A stretch of 64,000 nucleotides of DNA from Methylopila henanensis (GTDB lineage Bacteria; Pseudomonadota; Alphaproteobacteria; Rhizobiales; Methylopilaceae): positions 735,896 to 799,895 of the forward strand of contig NZ_JBHUER010000010.1 of assembly GCF_042681025.1 (NCBI RefSeq), read 5' to 3'. The notes beneath the pieces are model-generated. The model was not told the origin of the DNA and made no database searches. It saw only the letters and a program-made list of their open reading frames with translations. The translations under genes and the position numbers were made by a program. This document shows, piece by piece, positions 15,603 to 23,831 of the stretch (position 1 is the first letter of the stretch; each line of letters opens with the position of its first letter).

Positions 15603-17777
15603 TCAGGCCGCGACGTCGAAGCGGTCGAGGTTCATCACCTTGGTCCAGACGCCGACGAAGTCCTTCACGAACTTCTCCTTGGCGTCGGACGCGGCGTAGA
15701 CCTCGGCCAGGGCGCGCAGCACCGAGTTCGAGCCGAAGACGAGATCAGCGCGGCTCGCCGTTCCGGTGGTCTCGCCGGTCCTGCGGTTGGTCCCGACGAA
15801 CGTGGTCTTGTCTTCGTCGGTCGCGGTCCACTTCGTGTTCATCGAGAGCAGGTTCACGAACACGTCGTTGGTGAGCTGGCCCGGCTTGTCGGTCAGAACG
15901 CCCCGGGTGTCGCCGCCGACGTTGATGTTGATCGCGCGCAGGCCGCCGAACAGCACCGTCAGCTCCGGCGCGGTCAGGGTCAGCAGCTGCGCCTTGTCGA
16001 TCAGGGCCACCTCGGCGCGCTTGGTGTTGGACTTCTCGTAGTTCCGGAAGCCGTCGAGCTCGGGCTCCAGCCACTGGAAGCTGTCGACGTCGGTTTCTTC
16101 CTGCTTGGCGTCGGCCCGGCCGGGCGTGAACGGCACGGTCACCGAATGGCCCGCCGCCTTCGCGGCCTTCTCCACGCCCGCGTTGCCCGCGAGCACGATC
16201 AGGTCCGCGATCGAGACCTTCTTGCCGCCGCCGGCGTGGGCGTCGAAATCGGCCTTGATCCCTTCGAGCACGGACAGGACCTTCGCCAGCTGCTCGGGCT
16301 GGTTGACCTCCCAGTCCTTCTGGGGGCTGAGGCGGATGCGGGCGCCGTTCGCGCCGCCGCGCTTGTCGCCGCCACGGAACGTCGAGGCCGAGGCCCAGGC
16401 GGTTCCGACCAGCTCGGAGACGGTCAGCCCGGACTCGAGGATCTTGGCCTTGAGGTTGGCTCCGTCCGCCTCGTCGATCAGCGGGTGGTCGACGGCCGGG
16501 ATCGGGTCCTGCCAGATCAGCACTTCCTTCGGGACTTCGGGCCCGAGGTAGCGCGAGCGCGGGCCGAGGTCGCGGTGGGTCAGCTTGAACCAGGCGCGCG
16601 CGAAGGCGTCGGCGAAGGCCTGCGGATCCTCGAGGAAGCGGCGGGAGATCTTCTCGTAGATCGGGTCGAAGCGCAGCGACAGGTCGGTCGTCAGCATCGT
16701 CGGCTTGATCTTCCGCGACGGGTCATGCGCCATCGGGATGATCTCGGGGGCGTCCTTCGCCTCCCACTGGATGGCGCCGGCCGGGCTGCGGGTCTGGACC
16801 CACTCGAACTTGAACAGGTTCTCGAAGAAGAAGTTCGACCACTGGACCGGCGTCTGGGTCCAGGTGACCTCGAGGCCGGAGCCGATCTGGTCGCCGCCGT
16901 GGCCCGCGCCGAAGCTCGAGCTCCAGCCGAGGCCCTGATCCTCGATGTCGGCCGCCTCGGGGTCCGGGCCCTTGTAGCTTTCGGCCGCCGCGCCGTGGGT
17001 CTTGCCGAAGGTGTGGCCGCCGGCGATCAGCGCGACGGTCTCCTCGTCGTTCATCGCCATGCGCCCGAAGGTCTCGCGGATGAACGCCGCGGCCGAGATC
17101 GGGTCGCCGTTGCCGTCAGGCCCCTGCGGGTTGACGTAGATCAGGCCCATCTCGGTGGCGCCGAGGCCCTTCTCGAACTTGTCGAGGGTGCGGTGGGTGA
17201 GCCACTCGGTCTCGTTGCCCCAGTTGACGTCGCGATCCGGCTCCCAGGTGTCGGCGCGGCCGCCGGCGAAGCCGAAGGTGCGGAAGCCCATGCTTTCGAG
17301 CGCCACGTTGCCGGTCAGGATCAGCAGGTCGGCCCAGGAGATCGACTGGCCGTACTTCTGCTTGATCGGCCACAGCAGACGGCGCGACTTGTCGATGTTG
17401 ACGTTGTCCGGCCAGGCGTTGAGCGGGGCGAAGCGCTGCTGGCCGCGGCCGCCGCCGCCGCGGCCGTCCGCGAGGCGGTAGGTGCCGGCCGCGTGCCACG
17501 ACATGCGCACGAACTGCGGGCCGTAATGGCCGAAGTCGGCCGGCCACCAGTCCTGGCTGTCGGTCATCAGCTTGCGCAGGTCGTTCTTCAGCGCGTGATA
17601 GTCGAGCTTCTTGAACGCCTCGCGGTAATCGAACGCGGGATCAAGCGGATCGGACTTGGAGGAATGCTGGTTCAGGAGGTCGACGGGCAGCGTGTTGGGC
17701 CACCAGTCGGTGTTCTGCCTCGGGCCGCCGTGCGCGACGGGGCACTTGCCCGCGCTGTCCTCGGTCTTCGCGTTCAT
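15603..17777 (-). CDS. katG: Catalase-peroxidase KatG
   Basis: A 724-residue bifunctional heme catalase-peroxidase that removes hydrogen peroxide in the cytoplasm. Distal residues Arg91, Trp94 and His95 lie in RMSWHAAGTY; Tyr214 (GLIYVNPQGPDG) and Met240 would form with Trp94 the Met-Tyr-Trp adduct needed for catalase activity; proximal His255 is in IAGGHTFGKTHG. The C-terminal half is the usual inactive duplicated domain. Full length matches the family. The ATG at 17777 has GGAGAAG upstream; an earlier in-frame start adds eleven residues and was not preferred. It is divergent from oxyR, which probably activates it. Confidence 0.97.
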   Translation of the reverse strand: MNAKTEDSAGKCPVAHGGPRQNTDWWPNTLPVDLLNQHSSKSDPLDPAFDYREAFKKLDYHALKNDLRKLMTDSQDWWPADFGHYGPQFVRMSWHAAGTYRLADGRGGGGRGQQRFAPLNAWPDNVNIDKSRRLLWPIKQKYGQSISWADLLILTGNVALESMGFRTFGFAGGRADTWEPDRDVNWGNETEWLTHRTLDKFEKGLGATEMGLIYVNPQGPDGNGDPISAAAFIRETFGRMAMNDEETVALIAGGHTFGKTHGAAAESYKGPDPEAADIEDQGLGWSSSFGAGHGGDQIGSGLEVTWTQTPVQWSNFFFENLFKFEWVQTRSPAGAIQWEAKDAPEIIPMAHDPSRKIKPTMLTTDLSLRFDPIYEKISRRFLEDPQAFADAFARAWFKLTHRDLGPRSRYLGPEVPKEVLIWQDPIPAVDHPLIDEADGANLKAKILESGLTVSELVGTAWASASTFRGGDKRGGANGARIRLSPQKDWEVNQPEQLAKVLSVLEGIKADFDAHAGGGKKVSIADLIVLAGNAGVEKAAKAAGHSVTVPFTPGRADAKQEETDVDSFQWLEPELDGFRNYEKSNTKRAEVALIDKAQLLTLTAPELTVLFGGLRAININVGGDTRGVLTDKPGQLTNDVFVNLLSMNTKWTATDEDKTTFVGTNRRTGETTGTASRADLVFGSNSVLRALAEVYAASDAKEKFVKDFVGVWTKVMNLDRFDVAA

Positions 17778-17943
17778 GGTCTTCTCCGATTCTGGCTGGG
17801 CGCGCCGCATTGCGTCGATCGGCGGGCGACCCGCGCCGCCTGTCGGCGAGGGCTGGTCGCTCCTCCTTGTCCCGCGAGCCTTTTAGCAGGGCCGTTTCAT
17901 TATATTAATTCCGATTTCCTGATTGTGACGATAAGCTGAACTT
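17778..17943. promoter_or_regulatory. katG-oxyR divergent promoter region
   Basis: A 166-bp gap, AT-rich next to oxyR (TTATATTAATT), expected to hold both promoters and OxyR sites. A candidate operator is at 17931-17945. Confidence 0.6.
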
Positions 17944-17945
17944 AT
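17931..17945. promoter_or_regulatory. Palindrome ATAAG-N5-CTTAT at oxyR start, candidate OxyR/LysR site
   Basis: A perfect 5-bp inverted repeat with a five-base spacer has LysR-type geometry (T-N11-A class). It overlaps the oxyR ATG at 17944, a position suited to autorepression. Confidence 0.45.
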
Positions 17946-18864
17946 GAAGAACGTGACGTTCAAACAGTTCCGCTATTTCGAGGCGCTGGCGCGGCACGGC
18001 CATTTCGGACGCGCGGCCGAAGCCTGCGCGATCTCGCAGCCGGCTTTGTCGATGCAGATCAAGGCGCTGGAGGAGGAGCTCGGCGCGGCGCTGTTCGAGC
18101 GGGACCGCCGCCAGATTCGCCTGACGAGCTTCGGCGAGGAGATCGCCCGCCGCGCGCGCGAGATCCTGCGCTCGCTCGACGAGCTGGAGGGCTACGCCCG
18201 CGCCTCCCGCGGCGGACTGGTCGGCCGGCTGCGGATCGGCGTCATACCGACCATCGCCCCCTACCTGCTGCCGGGCCTGATCGCGGAGCTGACCCGGCTC
18301 TATGAAGGCCTCGACCTGCATGTGCGCGAGACGCTGACGCCGCGGCTGGTCCAGGAGCTGAACGAGGGGCGCCTCGACATGGCGATCGTCGCCCTGCCGG
18401 TGTCGGAGCCTTCGCTGGCCGAGGCCTCGCTCTTCACCGAGGATTTCGTCCTGGTCCGTCCCCGCAGGGACGAGGGCAAGCCGGTTCCGAACCGCGAGGC
18501 GCTCAAGGAGATGAGGCTTCTGCTGCTCGAGGAAGGCCACTGCTTCCGCGACCAGGCCCTGTCGTTCTGCAACAGGAGCCCCCATGCGGCGCAGCCGCGC
18601 GACCTGCTGGACGCGAGCTCGCTGTCGACGCTCGTGCAGATGGTGGAGGCGGGGCTCGGCGTGACGCTGGTTCCGGAGATGGCGGTCGCGGTGGAGACGC
18701 GCTCGGCGTCGGTGTCGGTGGCGCGCTTCCGGACGCCCCAGCCCTCCCGCACCATCGGCATGGTCTGGCGCCGGACGAGCCCCCTCGCCCAGCAGCTGCT
18801 CCAGATCGCCGACGTGGTGCGCGCCTCCGCCGCGGCGCTGCGCCAGTCCGGCGCGGCGACCTGA
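17944..18864 (+). CDS. oxyR: LysR-family peroxide sensor OxyR
   Basis: A 306-residue regulator with an N-terminal winged helix (FKQFRYFEALARHGHFGRAA, residues 6-25) and a LysR effector domain. EEGHCFRDQALSFCN places Cys200 and Cys209 at the positions of the redox pair of E. coli OxyR (Cys199/Cys208), with the conserved GHC-RDQ context. Peroxide should oxidise the pair to a disulfide and activate target genes, first of all the divergent katG. The two cysteines plus context make this firmly OxyR rather than a generic LysR protein. Confidence 0.94.
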   Translation: MKNVTFKQFRYFEALARHGHFGRAAEACAISQPALSMQIKALEEELGAALFERDRRQIRLTSFGEEIARRAREILRSLDELEGYARASRGGLVGRLRIGVIPTIAPYLLPGLIAELTRLYEGLDLHVRETLTPRLVQELNEGRLDMAIVALPVSEPSLAEASLFTEDFVLVRPRRDEGKPVPNREALKEMRLLLLEEGHCFRDQALSFCNRSPHAAQPRDLLDASSLSTLVQMVEAGLGVTLVPEMAVAVETRSASVSVARFRTPQPSRTIGMVWRRTSPLAQQLLQIADVVRASAAALRQSGAAT

Positions 18865-18870
18865 CCTTGC

Positions 18871-18910
18871 GCGCAAAGCGGCCGGGAATCGTCCCTCCGG
18901 CCGCTTGCGC
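18871..18910. terminator. Bidirectional terminator between oxyR and DszC-like gene
   Basis: A long stem (GCGCAAAGCGGCCGG / CCGGCCGCTTGCGC, one bulge) sits in the 46-bp gap between two convergent genes. It lacks a long T-run. Confidence 0.6.
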
Positions 18911-20125
18911 CTAGAAGAACCCCTGCGCCGGCAGCGGTTCGCCGGCGAGCTCGTAGGCGCCGAGCGCGCGGGCCTTCAGCGCGGCGGGGTTGTGGGAGGC
19001 GAGCGTGCGGGCGTTGCGCCAGTGGCGGTCGAGGTTCTTCGTGCGCTTCGTGGCCGAGGCGCCGCCCACGTCGAACAGCCGGCTCGCGCTCTTGATGGTC
19101 AGCTCGTCCACCACGAGCTTGGCCTTGGCGGAGGCCTCGGCGCCCTTGTGCGCGATCTCGGCGTCCGGCAGGCCGCGATCCCGCGCCCGGGCGACCTCCT
19201 CCACCACGTCCGCCGCCGCCAGCACGACGGCGTCCGCCGCGTAGGACGCGGCGGAGATCTCGCCGACGATCTCCTGAAGCAGCGGGTCCTCCGCGGGGCT
19301 CGACGCCGCGGCGTAGTAGAAGTGCCGATCCTTGCGGGAGCGCAGCAGCGTCACGGCGTCCGAGAGCACGTTGCGCAAGATGCCCGCGACCACGCCCGTG
19401 ACGAGAAGCTGGGCGAGCGTGTTGTGGTAGGCGTAGCCGTAGCCGACGCCCGGCGCGTCGAAGATCGCCTCGTCCGGCTCGACCCGCACGTTGCGCAGAT
19501 AGGTCGTGCCGGAGCCGGTGAGCCGCTGGCCGGCGCCGTCCCAGTCGTCGACGATATCGACGCCGTCCCGGTTCGTCGGGACCACCGCCGAAACCGTGCG
19601 CCCGTCCGGCGCCGAAGCGCGCACCAGCACATGGTCCGAGAAGATCGTGCCGGTGGAGTAATACTTCACGCCGTCGAGGCGCCAGCCGTCGCCGTCCGGC
19701 GTCAGCGCCGTCTGATAGGTGACGGCGCCGATCGTGGGGCTCGACAGCTCGGTGTTCGCGAGCCCGACGATGGCGCCCGACGCGACGATCTTCGCCCACT
19801 TCTCGCGGTTCGGCGCGGTTCTGGAGCGGGCGAAGCGCTCCACGAAGGTGAAATGGTTGCGCAGCGCGTGCGAGACGTTGGGGTCGGCGGCGGACAGCCG
19901 GATCACCACCTCGAGCAGCTCCCGCAGGCTGACGCCCTGCCCGCCCTCCGCCTTGGGCAGCCGCAGCGCGCCGAGGCGCGCCGCCCGTATGCGGTCCAGC
20001 GCCTCGAACGGCAGGATGCGGTCACGGTCGCGCTCCGCGGCGCCCTCGGCGACGAAGGCGAACAGGGCGTCGAGATCAGAGACGCCCTCGGGAGCGAGAT
20101 GGCGGACGTTGGAGGCGGAGGTCAT
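18911..20125 (-). CDS. DszC/SfnB-like FMN-dependent monooxygenase (acyl-CoA dehydrogenase fold)
   Basis: A 404-residue protein with the acyl-CoA dehydrogenase fold, closest in feel to the sulfur-acquisition group (DszC, SfnB, SfnC), which uses reduced flavin and oxygen rather than CoA esters. The motifs GLANTELSSPTIGAV, DGVKYYSTGTIFSDHV and the C-terminal DVGGASATKRTKNLDRHWRNARTLASHNP match that group. It lies 34 bp after the LLM monooxygenase gene in the same operon, next to a sulfonate-type ABC transporter. The exact organosulfur substrate is unknown. Confidence 0.85.
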   Translation of the reverse strand: MTSASNVRHLAPEGVSDLDALFAFVAEGAAERDRDRILPFEALDRIRAARLGALRLPKAEGGQGVSLRELLEVVIRLSAADPNVSHALRNHFTFVERFARSRTAPNREKWAKIVASGAIVGLANTELSSPTIGAVTYQTALTPDGDGWRLDGVKYYSTGTIFSDHVLVRASAPDGRTVSAVVPTNRDGVDIVDDWDGAGQRLTGSGTTYLRNVRVEPDEAIFDAPGVGYGYAYHNTLAQLLVTGVVAGILRNVLSDAVTLLRSRKDRHFYYAAASSPAEDPLLQEIVGEISAASYAADAVVLAAADVVEEVARARDRGLPDAEIAHKGAEASAKAKLVVDELTIKSASRLFDVGGASATKRTKNLDRHWRNARTLASHNPAALKARALGAYELAGEPLPAQGFF

Positions 20126-20159
20126 GGGCGGGTCGCCTTATCGCGAGGGTTCAAGCGCT

Positions 20160-21521
20160 TCACTCGGCCGCCACGGCGGCGGCCGCGCGCGTGGCGGCGA
20201 AGCGGTTTTCGGGACGCGCGAGGCCGAGGTTCTCCCGCAGGGTCCGGCCTTCGTATTCGGCGCGGAACAGCCCGCGCCGGCGCAGCTCGGGCAGCACGTG
20301 GTCGATCACGTCCCTGAGGCCGCCGGGAAGGACCGGCGCCATGACGTTGAAGCCGTCGGCGCCGTAGTTGACGAAGCGCTCCTCCAGCTCGTCCGCGATC
20401 TGCGCGCCCGTTCCCACGAGCTGCCAGTGGCCGCGGGCGCCGGCGATGCGAAGGTAGAGATCGCGGATCGAGAGGTTCTCCCGCCGGGCGAGCGCGGCCA
20501 CCAGCTCCTGCCGGCCCTTGCCGCCGGCGGTTTCGGGAAGCTCGGGGATGGGGCCGTCGAGATCGTGCCCGCGCAGGTCGATCCCGAGCTGAACCCGCAG
20601 AAGCTCCAGCCCGACGTCCGGGTGGACGAGGCTCTGCAGCTCTTCGAACTTCTCCCTCGCCTCGGACTCGGTCGCGCCGGTGACGATGAAGGCGCCCGGC
20701 AGGATCTTCAGCTCGTCCGGCGACCGGCCGTATTTCGCCAGCCGTCCCTTGACGTCGGCGTAGAAGGCCTGGGCCTCCTGAAGCGTCTGCTGGGCGGTGA
20801 AGATCACTTCGGCCGTGCGGGCCGCGAGCTCCTTGCCCGGCTCGGACGAGCCCGCCTGCACCACCACGGGCCGGCCCTGCGGGCTGCGCGGCGCGTTGAG
20901 CGGCCCCTTCACCCGGAAATGCGCGCCCTGATGGTTGAGCGTATGGGCCTTGTCGAGGTCGATGAAGATCCCGCTGGCGCGGTCGCGGAGGAAGGCGCCG
21001 TCCTCGAACGAGTCCCAGAGCCCGAGCACCACGTCCACGAACTCCTCCGCCCGGGCGTAGCGCTCGGCGTGGGGCACGGGCTTGGCGTGGCCGAAGTTCA
21101 GCGCCGCTTCCGGGTCGTTGGAGGTGACGAGGTTCCAGCCGCCGCGGCCGCCGCTGAGATGGTCGAGGGAGAGGAACTGGCGGGCCAGATTGTAGGGATC
21201 GCTGAAAGTGGTGGAGGCGGTGCCGATAAGCCCGATGTGGCGGGTGTGCGCCGACAGCGCGGACAGCAGCGTCAGAGGCTCGAAAAGGGTGGCGCCGGAA
21301 TGGGCCTTGCGGGCCGCGCCCTCCGGGTGCAGCAGCCTGACGTCCACGCTGTCGGCGAGGAACACCGCGTCGAACCGGCCCTCCTCCGCGAGCTTGGCGA
21401 AGGCGACATAATCCTCGATCCGGTCGTCGGCGGAGGCCTCCGGTCGCCGCCAGGCGGCGGCGTGGTGGCCGGAAACGTAGTGAAACGCGTTGAGCCGGAG
21501 CTGTCCCGAACGCTTGGCCAT
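20160..21521 (-). CDS. LLM-class flavin-dependent monooxygenase (NtaA/SnaA/DszA family)
   Basis: A 453-residue TIM-barrel monooxygenase that uses FMNH2 and oxygen, supplied by a separate flavin reductase. The N-terminus QLRLNAFHYVSGHHAAAW, LDHLSGGRGGWNLVTSNDPEAALNFG and GRPVVVQAGSSEPGKELAARTAEVIF are hallmarks of the NtaA/SnaA/DszA/SoxA subgroup, which oxidises chelators or organosulfur compounds. Together with the DszC-like gene and the ABC genes, a role in sulfur scavenging is likely. No flavin reductase gene is in the window, so that partner must be elsewhere. Confidence 0.9.
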   Translation of the reverse strand: MAKRSGQLRLNAFHYVSGHHAAAWRRPEASADDRIEDYVAFAKLAEEGRFDAVFLADSVDVRLLHPEGAARKAHSGATLFEPLTLLSALSAHTRHIGLIGTASTTFSDPYNLARQFLSLDHLSGGRGGWNLVTSNDPEAALNFGHAKPVPHAERYARAEEFVDVVLGLWDSFEDGAFLRDRASGIFIDLDKAHTLNHQGAHFRVKGPLNAPRSPQGRPVVVQAGSSEPGKELAARTAEVIFTAQQTLQEAQAFYADVKGRLAKYGRSPDELKILPGAFIVTGATESEAREKFEELQSLVHPDVGLELLRVQLGIDLRGHDLDGPIPELPETAGGKGRQELVAALARRENLSIRDLYLRIAGARGHWQLVGTGAQIADELEERFVNYGADGFNVMAPVLPGGLRDVIDHVLPELRRRGLFRAEYEGRTLRENLGLARPENRFAATRAAAAVAAE

Positions 21522-21608
21522 GGCGGTCGCGCCTTTCCTGCTGGTGTCCGTCGCGGGACCGGCCCGCCTCTGTCTTGCTTCAGGTTAAAGCCTGAAAAAC
21601 ATATTTTC

Positions 21609-21625
21609 TATCTAAAATATAGATT
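21609..21625. promoter_or_regulatory. Candidate operator in front of the LLM monooxygenase gene
   Basis: TATCTAAAATATAGATT contains the inverted repeat ATCTA-AAATA-TAGAT within an unusually AT-rich promoter, 88 bp before the LLM start. Read on the minus strand it matches 25005-25021 (in front of the ABC binding-protein gene) at about 14 of 17 positions. Confidence 0.45.
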
Positions 21626-21663
21626 GTAGGCGCCGCTGAGGCCGCGCGGCGACGCCGGCCGCG

Positions 21664-22140
21664 TCAGGAAGCGGGCGGAACCGGCCGGCCGGCGGCCTTC
21701 AGCGCGGTCTCGAGCTTGCCGATCTCCGGGCATCCGTCCGGATGGCACAGCAGCCGCAGCAGCTTCAGATTGGTCTCGGCGCGGGCGAAATCGCCGGTCT
21801 CGACAAACAGTTCGCCCTGATATTCGAGCGCGGGCCGATGGCCCGGATCGTACCAGAGCGCCTCCTTGTACCAGCGCGCGGCCTCGTCGTAGCGCTTGAG
21901 GTTGCGCAGCGAATAGCCGAGCAGGTTGTAGAGGTCCGCATGGCGGACAGTCGCCGTCAGCGCCAGCAGGCGGTCGGCCGCCGCCTGATAGTCGCCGGAA
22001 TAAATCTGCGCCCGCACGGCCGAGAGGTCCGGCAGGTCGGTGGCGGGCGCGGTGTCCGCCGCCCGCGACGCGCCCAGGCCGATCAGCAGCGCGGCGCAGG
22101 CGGCGGCGAGCGGCCAGGCGTCACGCCGCGGCGCGGACAT
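21664..22140 (-). CDS. Small TPR protein with signal/anchor segment
   Basis: A 158-residue protein. Residues about 8-26 (WPLAAACAALLIGLGASRA) form a signal peptide or anchor, and the rest holds about three TPR-like helix pairs (LYNLLGYSLRNLKRYDEAARWYKEALWYDP, then RPALEYQGELFVETGDFARAETNLKLL). Two cysteines near the end (CHPDGCPEIGKL) could form a disulfide. It is translationally coupled to the ABC ATPase (20-bp overlap), so a periplasmic role in the same sulfur uptake or sensing process is likely. TPR is a protein-binding fold; the partner is unknown. Confidence 0.75.
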   Translation of the reverse strand: MSAPRRDAWPLAAACAALLIGLGASRAADTAPATDLPDLSAVRAQIYSGDYQAAADRLLALTATVRHADLYNLLGYSLRNLKRYDEAARWYKEALWYDPGHRPALEYQGELFVETGDFARAETNLKLLRLLCHPDGCPEIGKLETALKAAGRPVPPAS

Positions 22141-22891
22141 AGTCGCCCATGGCGTCGAGAATCCGCTTCTTGTGGGCGGCGAAGGCGGCCGAACCCCGGT
22201 CGCGCTCGCCTTCCAGCTCGACGACGACACGCTCCGCCACCCGGCCGGGCTTCGCGTTCATCACGATCACCTCGTCGCTCAGGTAGATCGCCTCGTCCAC
22301 GTCATGGGTGACGAGGATCATGGTGATGCCTTCGACCCGCCAGATCCGCTGCAGCTCGCCCTGGAGCCGAAGCCGCGTCAGCGCGTCGAGGGCGCCGAGC
22401 GGCTCGTCGAGCAGCAGGATGTCCGGCCGGTTGGCGAGGCCGCGGGCGATCGCGCCGCGCTGGGCCATGCCGCCCGAAAGCTGGTGCGGGAAGGCCTGCT
22501 CGAAACCCTGCAGGCCGACGAGGGCGATGTGCTCGGCGACGGCGGCCTTCTTCTCGGCCTCCGACCATCCCGAGTTCTCGAGGCTGAGCGCCACGTTCTT
22601 CTCAAGCGTCAGCCAGGGCAGCAGGCGGTGGTCCTGGAACACGACGCCACGCGAGAGCGCCGGCTTCGAGATGCGCTCGCCGTTGAGCAGGATGTCGCCG
22701 TGATAGTCGCCGTCGACGCCGAGGATGAGGCGCAGCAGCGTGGACTTGCCGCAGCCGGACGGCCCCACGATCGAGACGAAGGCGCCGGGGGCGACGTCGA
22801 AGCTCACATGGGACAGCACGTCCAGCCGGCGGCCGTCGACGTCGAAGCTCTTGGACACGTTGCGGATGTCGAGGCGACCGGGAACGCCCAT
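22121..22891 (-). CDS. ABC transporter ATPase, SsuB/TauB type
   Basis: A 256-residue cytoplasmic ATPase that powers import of a sulfonate-, taurine- or nitrate-like anion. Walker A is GPSGCGKST (about residues 43-51), the signature is LSGGMAQRG, Walker B with D-loop is DILLLDEPLGALD, and the switch is ILVTHDVDEA. It follows the permease gene by 19 bp and overlaps the TPR gene. Substrate specificity is inferred from the operon. Confidence 0.9.
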   Translation of the reverse strand: MGVPGRLDIRNVSKSFDVDGRRLDVLSHVSFDVAPGAFVSIVGPSGCGKSTLLRLILGVDGDYHGDILLNGERISKPALSRGVVFQDHRLLPWLTLEKNVALSLENSGWSEAEKKAAVAEHIALVGLQGFEQAFPHQLSGGMAQRGAIARGLANRPDILLLDEPLGALDALTRLRLQGELQRIWRVEGITMILVTHDVDEAIYLSDEVIVMNAKPGRVAERVVVELEGERDRGSAAFAAHKKRILDAMGDYVRAAA

Positions 22892-22910
22892 GATGTCTCT
22901 CCTTTCCCGT

Positions 22911-23744
22911 TCAGCCTTCGAAGCCCTGCTTCCAGCGCAGCAGCCGCCGCTGGACCAGGAACATGCCGCGGTCGATGGCGAAGCCGACGAGGCCGATCAC
23001 CACCATGCAGACCAGAAGCTGGTCGGTGAGCAGGAGGCCCTGCGCGCGGAAGATCAGGAAGCCGAGGCCTTCGAGCCCCGACAGGCCTTCGGCGACCACG
23101 ACCAGCGCCCAGGCGAGGCCGGCGGCGTAGCGCAGCGAGACCAGGATGTTCGGCAGAGCGGCGGGAATGATGACCTTGCGCACGAGCTGCCAGCGGGTCA
23201 GCGTCAGCGCGTCGGCGAGCTCCACATAGGCGCGGTCCACGTTGCGCACGCCCTGCAGCGTGTTGAGGAACACGGGGAAGAACACCGACTTCGCGATCAC
23301 CAGCACCTTGGCCGGCGCGCCGATGCCGAGCCACAGCACGATCAGCGGCAGCCAGGCGATGCCGGGGATGTGGCGGATGGTGTCGAAGGTCGGCCCGAAG
23401 AACCGCTCCACCCGCCGCGACAGGCCCGCGGCCACGCCGAGCACGAGCGCCAGCACGGAGCCGTAGATGAACGCCTGCCCCACGATCTCGATGCTGGCGA
23501 GGAAGTCCCAGGCCAGCCGCTGCTTGGTCAGCATGGTCCAGAAGGCGGCGGCGACCGTCGCCGGCGCCGGCAGGAACACCGCGTCGATCCAGCCGAAGCT
23601 GGCCGAGGCCTGCCACAGGCCAAGGATGACGGCGGGCAGCACGAAGCCGATGAAAGCGTCGCCGCTTAACCGCCGCCGCGACGACGACGGCCGGGCGGGA
23701 CGCGTCGGAACGACGCCGCCGATGACATCCGCGCTGCTGCTCAT
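22911..23744 (-). CDS. ABC transporter permease, SsuC/TauC type
   Basis: A 277-residue inner-membrane permease with about six membrane segments and the ATPase-contact EAA-like loop AYVELADALTLTRWQLVRKVIIPAALPNIL. FGPTFDTIRHIPGIAWLPLIVLWLGIGAPAKVLVI is typical of the SsuC/TauC/NrtB group. It lies between the binding protein and the ATPase. Confidence 0.9.
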   Translation of the reverse strand: MSSSADVIGGVVPTRPARPSSSRRRLSGDAFIGFVLPAVILGLWQASASFGWIDAVFLPAPATVAAAFWTMLTKQRLAWDFLASIEIVGQAFIYGSVLALVLGVAAGLSRRVERFFGPTFDTIRHIPGIAWLPLIVLWLGIGAPAKVLVIAKSVFFPVFLNTLQGVRNVDRAYVELADALTLTRWQLVRKVIIPAALPNILVSLRYAAGLAWALVVVAEGLSGLEGLGFLIFRAQGLLLTDQLLVCMVVIGLVGFAIDRGMFLVQRRLLRWKQGFEG

Positions 23745-23794
23745 GCCGCTGCGCCCTTCCCTGAAAAATGCGTGGAACGCCGGGACGAAAAGAA

Positions 23795-23824
23795 CGCCGG
23801 AGCCCGCGAGCGCGGGCTCCGGCG
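23795..23824. terminator. Strong intercistronic stem-loop between binding protein and permease
   Basis: A perfect 14-bp inverted repeat CGCCGGAGCCCGCG / CGCGGGCTCCGGCG with a two-base loop follows the binding-protein stop by 7 bp inside the operon. Such loops often limit read-through or protect the upstream mRNA so that the binding protein is made in excess. Confidence 0.55.
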
Positions 23825-23831
23825 GGGTCCG

